DNA from: an uncultured Acidimicrobiaceae bacterium
Lineage (GTDB): Bacteria; Actinomycetota; Acidimicrobiia; Acidimicrobiales; Ilumatobacteraceae
Length of the DNA: 12,579 nt
Assembly: GCA_903919215.1 (NCBI GenBank)
Contig: CAIXHI010000153.1
Location: forward strand, 1-12,579
Reading direction: 5' to 3'
The notes beneath the pieces were generated by a model. The model did not search any database. It saw only the letters and a program-made list of their open reading frames with translations, and was not told where the DNA came from. Shown here piece after piece: positions 7,276 to 12,201 of this stretch. Numbering within the stretch: position 1 is the first letter of the stretch; each line of letters starts with the position of its first letter. The translations under genes were made by a program, and so were the position numbers.

Positions 7276-7878
7276 TTGACTGATCGCGTGCTGTACCTCG
7301 TACGACATGGCCGCACCGAGGCCAATGCTCATCTCCGACTGCAGGGACGCATCGACCTCCCACTCAACGATGTCGGCCGTCGTCAGGCGGCGGCACTCGG
7401 CCTGGCGATCACCGAGATCGATCGGCTGATCTGCTCGCCGATGTTGCGTACTCGACAGACCGCCGAAGTGTTCGGCATGGAACCCGAGCTCGACGACCGC
7501 TGGATGGAGATGGACTACGGCGTGATGGACGGCGTCCGCATGGCCGAGGTGTCTCCTGAGATGTGGGATCTCTGGACGAGCGACGCCGACTACGCACCTG
7601 AGGGTGGCGAGACGTTGCATGAACTGGCTGCCAGGGTGTGGGCGGCGTGTGACGACCTGATGGACGATGCTCAGACCCGCAACATCGTGGTGGTCACGCA
7701 CGCCACTCCGATCAAAGCCGGTATGGCGTGGGCGCTCGGCGCCGAAGCGAGCCTCACCTGGCGGGCATTCGTCGATCAGGCCTCGATCACTCGCATCATG
7801 GTCCGCGACCGCGGCCCGGTGCTGGCGGCGTTCAATGTCGTGCCACCGCTTGCGGACGATCAGCCCGCCGGCAGGTAG
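7276..7878 (+). CDS. Histidine phosphatase (phosphoglycerate mutase-like) family protein
   Basis: This 200-residue cytoplasmic protein has the histidine-phosphatase fold. LVRHGRTEAN contains the nucleophile His11, SPMLRTRQTAE supplies the phosphate-binding arginines, EMDYGVMDG carries the likely acid Glu78, and VVVTHATPIK carries the second His142. These residues fit a phosphomonoesterase; relatives act on phosphoglycerate, alpha-ribazole phosphate or sugar phosphates, and the substrate here is unknown. The start is uncertain: TTG at 7276 gives MTDRVLYLVRHG, whereas GTG at 7288 would begin at the first strand (MLYLVRHG); neither has a clear ribosome-binding site. The gene follows the membrane protein by 25 bases. 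Its last 19 bases overlap the end of the convergent deacetylase gene, and its tail (LADDQPAGR) is therefore encoded opposite that gene's C-terminus. Confidence 0.9.
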   Translation: MTDRVLYLVRHGRTEANAHLRLQGRIDLPLNDVGRRQAAALGLAITEIDRLICSPMLRTRQTAEVFGMEPELDDRWMEMDYGVMDGVRMAEVSPEMWDLWTSDADYAPEGGETLHELAARVWAACDDLMDDAQTRNIVVVTHATPIKAGMAWALGAEASLTWRAFVDQASITRIMVRDRGPVLAAFNVVPPLADDQPAGR

Positions 7879-8684
7879 TCCTCCAGCCGGGCCACCTTCA
7901 GACCCAGCCGATTGAGTTCGGCGAACAGCATCACCAGCGAGTCGTAGGTGTTGCTGAGGAAGTGCAGCAGGATGATGTCGCCGGGCATGATCGGCCGCGT
8001 CCCCCACGTGTTGATCTGGTTGTCGCTCACCGAGACGCGCCACAGGATCATGGCCCGCACGCCACACGATCGTGCAGCGGCCAGCGAGTTGTCGTCGCTC
8101 TCACCACGCGGTGGGCGAAAGAAGTAGCCGACACTTCCGTAGGTGGCCTCGATGGTGCTCACCATGCCGCAGATCTGGAACGTCTGGTCCTCGGGTGTCA
8201 TCCCTGGCAGATGTGCATGTTGCAGGGTGTGAGTGTTGATCGAGCCGCCGAGGTCGAGGAACTTACGGAAGTACTCGGGGTCCTTGGCAAGGCTGCCGGC
8301 GATGAGGAACAGCGTTGCTGGTGCCTGGTGCTGGGCCAACAGTTCGGGAACTCGCGGGTCACGGATGAAGCCGTCGTCGATGGTGAGGAACACCACGGGG
8401 TCGGTGGTGTTGATCTTCGAGTAGCTGCGAATCGTGTTCGGCCGTAGGGGAGCGACGGGGGCCGACGGGTACAGCGTCCACGGGGCGATCGGGATGGTGG
8501 TGGTGGTGGCCAGTTCGGTCGTAGTCGTGGCGGCGATGGTGGTCGTGGTGCGCGCTGCCGACGTGCTGGTGGAAGCGTCCGTGATCGTGCTCGAGCCGAC
8601 GGGTGCTGTGGTGTGTCCGGCGTCGGTGCACCCCACCGTCAATGACGCTGCCGTCACCAGCGCGAGTGTCCACGTCGTTCGCAT
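7860..8684 (-). CDS. Polysaccharide deacetylase family protein, probable exported lipoprotein
   Basis: This 274-residue protein removes acyl groups from a carbohydrate polymer in the NodB/CE4 manner, probably at the cell surface. The N-terminus is a signal peptide ending in LTVGC (Cys19), an imperfect lipobox, so lipid anchoring is likely but not certain. A Ser/Thr-rich linker (about residues 24-65) separates it from the catalytic domain. There, FLTIDDGF matches the TFDDG motif, THTLQH the HxxxH metal motif, RPPRGE the third motif, and IILLHF the final Leu-His motif. These predict a metal-dependent deacetylase. The ATG at 8684 has TAGTCT 8 nt upstream. It is divergent from the kinase gene, and its stop lies inside the phosphatase gene. 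The nearby peptidoglycan polymerase suggests a wall glycan as substrate, but this is inference. Confidence 0.9.
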   Translation of the reverse strand: MRTTWTLALVTAASLTVGCTDAGHTTAPVGSSTITDASTSTSAARTTTTIAATTTTELATTTTIPIAPWTLYPSAPVAPLRPNTIRSYSKINTTDPVVFLTIDDGFIRDPRVPELLAQHQAPATLFLIAGSLAKDPEYFRKFLDLGGSINTHTLQHAHLPGMTPEDQTFQICGMVSTIEATYGSVGYFFRPPRGESDDNSLAAARSCGVRAMILWRVSVSDNQINTWGTRPIMPGDIILLHFLSNTYDSLVMLFAELNRLGLKVARLEDYLPAG

Positions 8685-8692
8685 CGGCGGTC

Positions 8693-8698
8693 AGACTA
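8693..8698 (-). promoter_or_regulatory. Putative -10 element of a leaderless promoter (deacetylase)
   Basis: TAGTCT on the minus strand lies 8 nt before the ATG at 8684. It fits the TAnnnT pattern seen before other genes here, with one extra base of spacing. Confidence 0.4.
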
Positions 8699-8733
8699 GA
8701 CGGCGCTCCAGATGTCGGTCGCTGCTCGCCAGC

Positions 8734-8739
8734 TAGCGT
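8734..8739 (+). promoter_or_regulatory. Putative -10 element of a leaderless promoter (kinase)
   Basis: TAGCGT lies 6 nt before the ATG at 8746, the same hexamer as before 1468 and 3728. No Shine-Dalgarno is visible, so the message is probably leaderless. Confidence 0.5.
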
Positions 8740-8745
8740 CTCGGC

Positions 8746-9474
8746 ATGCATCAAAGTGGTCTCGACCGCAGCGGTCGTTCAGCGGCAGTTGCGGTTCTCC
8801 TCGACGGCCCGAGCTCGTCGGGCAAGTCGACGCTGTGTCGGGCGTTGCAGCTGCGGCTCACCGAGCTCGCACAGGGTGATCCAGAGCGGGCCTTCGCCCG
8901 CGTTGCCTTCGATGACGTGGGGCTACTCATCGCCGAGAGCCTGTACCCGACGGCCTTCCTGCGGGCGCAGGCCGTCAACGGCAACGACGTCGGTGTTCCT
9001 GCGGCAGAGGACGACTGGGCTGCATTCGATTACGTCGACGACAGCGCCGAGGAGGGGATGCACGGGGGGAGCCCGCGTGTGCGTCTGGTGCTCAAGCCAC
9101 ACGCCCGAAGATTGCTGCACGGTGTGCATCTGAGCTGGGCCGCGCACCTCTCGTTGGGGAGCAACTTGGTGATCGACCACTTCCTCCAGGAGGAGCAATG
9201 GGTACACGAAGCACTTGCCGCAGTTCGCGGTTCTGGAGCGTCGCTCTTCTCGGTTGGGGTCTCGTGCTCGTTGGCCGAGTTGGAGCGTCGTGAATCGTCG
9301 CGAGCCGATGGCGGTGTGGAGGGCCGACCGCTGGGTCTGGCACGCCGCAGCGACGAACTGTGCCGCGCCAACGGTCTCGTGTATGACGTCACGGTGGACA
9401 CGGGCGAGCAGCCAACAGCCGAGTCCGTCGACACGATCGTTGCTGCACTGCAGGCCGCCAGCTACATCGTGTAG
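8746..9474 (+). CDS. P-loop kinase of the chloramphenicol phosphotransferase-like family
   Basis: This 242-residue cytoplasmic protein resembles the chloramphenicol 3-O-phosphotransferase family (PF07931), P-loop enzymes that phosphorylate small hydroxylated molecules. The Walker A motif is GPSSSGKST (residues 21-29), followed by VAFDDV, whose Asp56/Asp57 sit where the catalytic aspartate is expected. Later blocks typical of the family are LVIDHFLQE, VGVSCSLAELERRE, RPLGLARRS and YDVTVDTGEQPTAESVDTIV. The first 12 residues are not part of the fold. There is no antibiotic-biosynthesis or resistance gene beside it, so the natural substrate is unknown and a resistance role is not implied. The ATG at 8746 is supported by TAGCGT 6 nt upstream. 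It is divergent from the deacetylase with 61 bases between starts, and it converges on the beta-propeller gene. Confidence 0.8.
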   Translation: MHQSGLDRSGRSAAVAVLLDGPSSSGKSTLCRALQLRLTELAQGDPERAFARVAFDDVGLLIAESLYPTAFLRAQAVNGNDVGVPAAEDDWAAFDYVDDSAEEGMHGGSPRVRLVLKPHARRLLHGVHLSWAAHLSLGSNLVIDHFLQEEQWVHEALAAVRGSGASLFSVGVSCSLAELERRESSRADGGVEGRPLGLARRSDELCRANGLVYDVTVDTGEQPTAESVDTIVAALQAASYIV

Positions 9475-9479
9475 CGGCC

Positions 9480-9503
9480 GACGTCATGCCGTGCGCTGAT
9501 GTC
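9480..9503. terminator. Possible bidirectional terminator between convergent genes
   Basis: GACGTCA (9480-9486) pairs with TGATGTC (9497-9503), with one wobble, around a 10-base loop. It fills the 27-base gap between the kinase stop and the propeller stop. There is no T-run and the loop is large, so support is weak. Confidence 0.3.
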
Positions 9504-10908
9504 ACTGGCCGGGCAGCAGCCTGGACACGGTGCTGTCGGTGTAGTTGGTGACCCAGATGTTGGTTCCGTCGTAGGCGACACCGATCGGGCCGTTGCCGGT
9601 GGGGTCGTCGGTCTTGGCGCCGGTGGTGGGGTTGATCTTGGACACGGCGTCGCCGTTGATGCAGGTGACCCAGATGTTGGTGCCGTCGTAGGCGACGTTC
9701 ATCGGCCTGCTGCCGGTGGCGTAGTCGGTCTTGGCGCCGGTGACGGGGTTGATCTTGGAGACGGTGCTGCTGCCGGAGTTGGCGACCCAGATGTTGGTGC
9801 CGTCGTAGGCGATACCTTGCGGGAGGAGGCCGGTGGGGTAGTTGGTCTTGGTGCCGGTGGCGGGGTCGATCTTGGAGACGGTGCTGTCGGTGTAATTGGC
9901 GACCCAGATGTTGGTGCCGTCGAAGGCGATGCCCTGTGGCCCAGCGCCGGTGGCGTAGCTGTCGACGACGGTGCCGGTTGCAGGGTTGATCTTGGAAACA
10001 TTGCCGTCGTTGTAGTTGGTGACCCAGATGTTGGTGCCGTCGTAGACGACGAACGAAGGGCCGTTGCCGGTGGCGTACGTGCCGGCGGTGGTTCCAGTGG
10101 TGGGGTTGATCTTGGACACGGTGTCGTCGCTAGCGTTCACGACCCAGATGCTGGTGCCGTCGTAGGCGATGGCGTTGGGGCCGTGTCCGGTGGGATAGTC
10201 GGTCATGGTGCCGGTGGCGAGGTTGATCTTGGACACGGTGTTGTCGCCGCTGTTGGCGACCCAGATGTTGGTGCCGTCGAAGGCGATGCCGCCTGGGTTG
10301 TTGCCGGTGGCGAAGGTGGCGACGCGGCCTGGGTCTTGGTCCCAGCGGAGTCTGGCGATTTGGTCGAGGCTGATGCGGTTGCGGCCGCCGACGGCTGCGG
10401 TGGTGGCGGGGAGCAGGTAGGCGGTGATGTCGATGATGACTTGGACGGTGCCGAACTTGTTGAACACCTTGATCGCGCCGCTGGCGGAGAGGCCGACGGT
10501 GACGAGGTTGGGTGTGGCGCCTTGGGTGGCCTTCCAGTTGAGGTTGGAGGCTGTGGGTTGGGTGGCGTCGGCGGGGTAGATGGTGAGAAACCCGGTGGCG
10601 GTGGGGGCGACGATGGTGATGTTGGCGATGATGCCGGTGGCGTTGGTGGGGATGGTGCAGTTGCCGTTGGTGCCCCACACGTTGAACGTGACGTTTTCGC
10701 CGGTGCCGATGGGTGTGTTGCGTGTGCCGACGTTGTCGGGAGCGACACGTGTGTCGGCGAGGCGGCAGGGGGTGATGGTGACGATCGCCGATGGTGTGGC
10801 GGGTGCGCCAGCGTCAGCGCCGAAGCGGTAGGCGACCACCGAGGCGAGCACAGCCGCGGCCGTCGCTGCGGCGATCGTGCGTGCACGGCGGGAGCGGGTA
10901 GTGGGCAT
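9502..10908 (-). CDS. Exported protein with N-terminal actinobacterial surface domain and seven-bladed beta-propeller
   Basis: This 468-residue protein begins with Arg residues and one hydrophobic segment (about residues 9-27), so it is exported or membrane-anchored. Residues about 40-168 form a domain often seen in secreted Acidimicrobiia proteins: ITPCRLADTR, then TGIIANITIVAPTATGFLTIYP, TASNLNW, PNLVTVGLSASGAIKVFN and VIIDITAYL, with a cysteine pair (TPC and GNC). From about residue 190 to the end there are seven repeats of 39-42 residues with the consensus G-P-x-x-I-A-Y-D-G-T-N-I-W-V-x-N, then TVSKINPxTG. These are YVTN/NHL/Vgb-type propeller blades, and seven is a closed propeller. The seventh ends in SRLLPGQ. 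The ATG at 10908 has a strong ribosome-binding site, GGAGG, five bases upstream. Ligand and role are unknown; adhesion or wall binding is possible. Confidence 0.85.
   Translation of the reverse strand: MPTTRSRRARTIAAATAAAVLASVVAYRFGADAGAPATPSAIVTITPCRLADTRVAPDNVGTRNTPIGTGENVTFNVWGTNGNCTIPTNATGIIANITIVAPTATGFLTIYPADATQPTASNLNWKATQGATPNLVTVGLSASGAIKVFNKFGTVQVIIDITAYLLPATTAAVGGRNRISLDQIARLRWDQDPGRVATFATGNNPGGIAFDGTNIWVANSGDNTVSKINLATGTMTDYPTGHGPNAIAYDGTSIWVVNASDDTVSKINPTTGTTAGTYATGNGPSFVVYDGTNIWVTNYNDGNVSKINPATGTVVDSYATGAGPQGIAFDGTNIWVANYTDSTVSKIDPATGTKTNYPTGLLPQGIAYDGTNIWVANSGSSTVSKINPVTGAKTDYATGSRPMNVAYDGTNIWVTCINGDAVSKINPTTGAKTDDPTGNGPIGVAYDGTNIWVTNYTDSTVSRLLPGQ
9550..10290 (-). repeat. Seven tandem 117-120 nt repeats encoding propeller blades
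   Basis: The segment beginning GACCCAGATG (plus strand) occurs at 9550, 9667, 9784, 9901, 10021, 10141 and 10258, giving periods of 117, 117, 117, 120, 120 and 117. About thirty bases around each core (encoding YDGTNIWV) are nearly unchanged between copies, while flanking bases vary. All periods are multiples of three, so copy-number change by recombination would keep the reading frame. Confidence 0.9.
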
Positions 10909-10921
10909 GTTGGCCTCCGAT

Positions 10922-10940
10922 CACAGTTGATGCAACTGTG
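10922..10940. promoter_or_regulatory. Inverted repeat upstream of the propeller gene, possible operator
   Basis: CACAGTTG (10922-10929) and CAACTGTG (10933-10940) are perfect inverted arms separated by three bases. The site sits just upstream of the GGAGG ribosome-binding site, so it could be a dimeric regulator site or a leader hairpin. Its half-site AACTGT also occurs before the two neighbouring surface-protein genes. Confidence 0.45.
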
Positions 10941-11002
10941 GGAGCGTGGTGGCGTCCTGATTAGGGCCTTTAGTCACACCTGGCGCCTGGGGGCCGTTCG
11001 CT

Positions 11003-11020
11003 GCCGACCCGAAGGCCGAC
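11003..11020 (-). terminator. Possible terminator hairpin after the pentapeptide-repeat gene
   Basis: On the minus strand GTCGGCC pairs with GGTCGGC (two wobbles) around the loop TTCG, closed by C-G, a very stable tetraloop in RNA. It lies about 50 bases after the stop at 11073 in the gap before the propeller gene. No U-tract follows. Confidence 0.4.
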
Positions 11021-11072
11021 GGACGGGCCGCCGATGCTCTCTGCTCGACCTTGCTCCGAACATCCCCGCAGG

Positions 11073-11696
11073 TCAGCCTGGCTTGAGGACGCCGCCGACC
11101 AGTACCCAGCCCGCCGGTAAGACCTTCGGCGTGCCGATGATGCCGCTCGAGATCACGCCGGTGAGGGTGGCGCTGGTGAAGTCGGCATCGGAGATGTCGG
11201 CACCGGTGAAGTTGGCACCGGCGAGATTGGCGTTCAAAAACTTGGTAGTCATGAGGCAGGCGCCGGTGAAGTTGGCACCGGCGAGCTTGGCGTTGGTGAG
11301 GTTGACGCCAGCGAGGTTGACATTGAGGAAACTACGGCCGGTGAGGTTGGCGCCGCTGAGGTCGTTGCCGAGGTCTTTGCTGACTTGAGCGCCGTTGATG
11401 CCGCACGGCTGCAGCCAGCCGCCGACACTGACAGGTGGGCCGGTGGTGGCGACGGGTGGGGCGGTGGTGGCGACGAACGGGTAGGTGGTGGCGACGAACG
11501 GGTAGGTGGTGGCGACGAACGGGTAGGTGGTGGCCACGAACGGGTAGACCGTGCCGGAGCGGCTGCCGCTCGAGGCTGTAATGGCGACCACGGTGCCGGT
11601 GATGGCGAGCACTGCGGCGACCGCGACGGCGATCAGGTTGCGGCGCCAGCGTCTGCTGCGCGGACTGGTATCGAGCAGGTCAGTGTTCGGAAGCAT
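11073..11696 (-). CDS. Membrane-anchored pentapeptide-repeat protein with heptapeptide stalk
   Basis: This 207-residue protein has four parts. Residues 1-20 are basic (SPRSRRWRRN), 21-41 form one membrane segment, 51-78 are four exact copies of YPFVATT followed by APPVATT, and 112-181 are pentapeptide repeats of the A(N/D)LxG type (DLSGANLTG, VNLTNAKLAGANFTG, ANLAGANFTGADISDADF). Such repeats fold into a right-handed square beta-helix. The C-terminal tail LPAGWVLVGGVLKPG recurs in the gene at 12202. The topology predicts a cytoplasmic N-terminus and the stalk and helix outside the membrane. The stalk resembles a wall-spanning linker, but no sorting signal is seen. The ATG at 11696 has TAGGGT five bases upstream. 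Pentapeptide proteins that protect gyrase are soluble, so this membrane-anchored form is unlikely to do that. Function unknown. Confidence 0.85.
   Translation of the reverse strand: MLPNTDLLDTSPRSRRWRRNLIAVAVAAVLAITGTVVAITASSGSRSGTVYPFVATTYPFVATTYPFVATTYPFVATTAPPVATTGPPVSVGGWLQPCGINGAQVSKDLGNDLSGANLTGRSFLNVNLAGVNLTNAKLAGANFTGACLMTTKFLNANLAGANFTGADISDADFTSATLTGVISSGIIGTPKVLPAGWVLVGGVLKPG
11442..11546 (-). repeat. 21-nt in-frame tandem repeat (stalk)
   Basis: Four 21-nt units run from 11463 to 11546, three identical and the last with a single change (GGCGACG to GGCCACG). A diverged fifth unit lies at 11442-11462. They encode YPFVATT four times and APPVATT once. Near identity at silent positions indicates recent expansion, and length changes would keep the frame. 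Confidence 0.9.
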
Positions 11697-11701
11697 CGTG
11701 C

Positions 11702-11719
11702 ACCCTAACCGTGAACTGT
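11702..11719 (-). promoter_or_regulatory. Putative promoter with AACTGT-type direct repeat (pentapeptide gene)
   Basis: On the minus strand ACAGTT, one base, ACGGTT lead directly into TAGGGT, which ends five bases before the ATG at 11696. The whole block is almost the same as that before the gene starting at 12121, although the bases upstream of it differ, which suggests functional conservation. TAGGGT is the candidate -10; no good -35 is seen. Confidence 0.5.
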
Positions 11720-11770
11720 CCTAGATGGTGTGTGTGCTCCTGCCACGAGCGCGGCCGGTGCTGGCTAGGG

Positions 11771-12121
11771 CTAGGGGGTGCCGCCGGTAGCGACGCCGCC
11801 AGTGCCGAACAAGCCGAAGATGCCGTTGAGAAGGGTGCCGGGAATGCCAGAGGGGCCGCCGAGAATGGTGCCGTCCGTGCCGTCCGTGCCGTCCGTGCCG
11901 TCCGTGCCGTCCGTGCCGTCCGTGCCGCCGTCGTCGTCGTTGCCGTCGTCGTCGCCCATGTTGTCGCCGTGGGTGGTGCCCGTGCGGCTGCCGCCGGAGA
12001 CCGTGATGGCGATCACTGTGCCGGTGATGGCGAGCACTGCGGCGACCGCGACGGCGACCAGGTTGCGTCGTCTGCGGCGGCTGCGCGGACTGGTGTCGGG
12101 CTGATCGGCGGTCGGAAGCAT
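11771..12121 (-). CDS. Small membrane-anchored protein with acidic and GTD repeats
   Basis: I do not recognise a family for this 116-residue protein. Residues 1-45 match the anchor of the gene at 11073-11696 closely: over residues 9-40 only three of 32 positions differ. After the membrane segment the body is quite different. It has an acidic stretch (DNMGDDDGNDDDGG, residues 53-66), then six copies of GTD (66-83), then a Gly-rich, mildly hydrophobic end (ILGGPSGIPGTLLNGIFGLFGTGG). GTD triplets resemble collagen-like GXY repeats in period only, and there is no proline. Closely spaced aspartates could bind calcium, but no exact loop motif is present. The pentapeptide domain of its neighbours is absent and the frame ends cleanly, so it is not an obvious broken copy. 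ATG 12121 with TAGGGT five bases upstream supports the start. Confidence 0.65.
   Translation of the reverse strand: MLPTADQPDTSPRSRRRRRNLVAVAVAAVLAITGTVIAITVSGGSRTGTTHGDNMGDDDGNDDDGGTDGTDGTDGTDGTDGTDGTILGGPSGIPGTLLNGIFGLFGTGGVATGGTP
11868..11921 (-). repeat. 9-nt in-frame tandem repeat (GTD)
   Basis: Six identical copies of GTGCCGTCC (plus strand) run from 11868 to 11921, followed by one variant, GTGCCGCCG. They encode GTD six times on the minus strand. Identity at every position suggests slippage or very recent expansion. Confidence 0.95.
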
Positions 12122-12126
12122 CGGGC

Positions 12127-12144
12127 ACCCTAACTGTCAACTGT
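12127..12144 (-). promoter_or_regulatory. Putative promoter with two exact AACTGT direct repeats
   Basis: On the plus strand AACTGT occurs at 12132-12137 and 12139-12144, a 7-base period. On the minus strand the pair runs into TAGGGT (12132-12127), five bases before the ATG at 12121. The block closely matches 11702-11719. TTGACA also appears between the repeats on the minus strand, but it is only two bases from TAGGGT, too near to act as its -35. Confidence 0.5.
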
Positions 12145-12158
12145 CCTACTCGGTTTGG

Positions 12159-12184
12159 CCCGCGTCATCTTCGGGTGGCGCGGG
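12159..12184 (-). terminator. Strong 11-bp terminator hairpin
   Basis: CCCGCGTCATC (12159-12169) pairs over all 11 positions with GGTGGCGCGGG (12174-12184), including two G-T wobbles, around a TTCG loop on the plus strand (CGAA on the minus). It lies 17 bases after the stop of the pentapeptide gene at 12202 and just upstream of the next promoter, so it most likely ends that transcript. There is no U-tract on the minus side; on the plus strand TTTT follows after about ten bases. Confidence 0.6.
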
Positions 12185-12201
12185 ACGTTGCCGTTTTCTG
12201 G

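Noticed and set aside
9499..11388. Long plus-strand open frame of 629 codons with VGDPDVGAVVGD repeats
   Set aside because: It is antisense to the beta-propeller gene and runs into the pentapeptide gene. Its repeats are only the mirror of the blade repeats, and the minus strand has recognisable domains, a ribosome-binding site and a signal segment.
11711..12133. Plus-strand frame with VRAVRAVRA repeats
   Set aside because: It is the antisense reading of the GTD repeat; the minus frame has an anchor shared with a neighbour and a conserved promoter.
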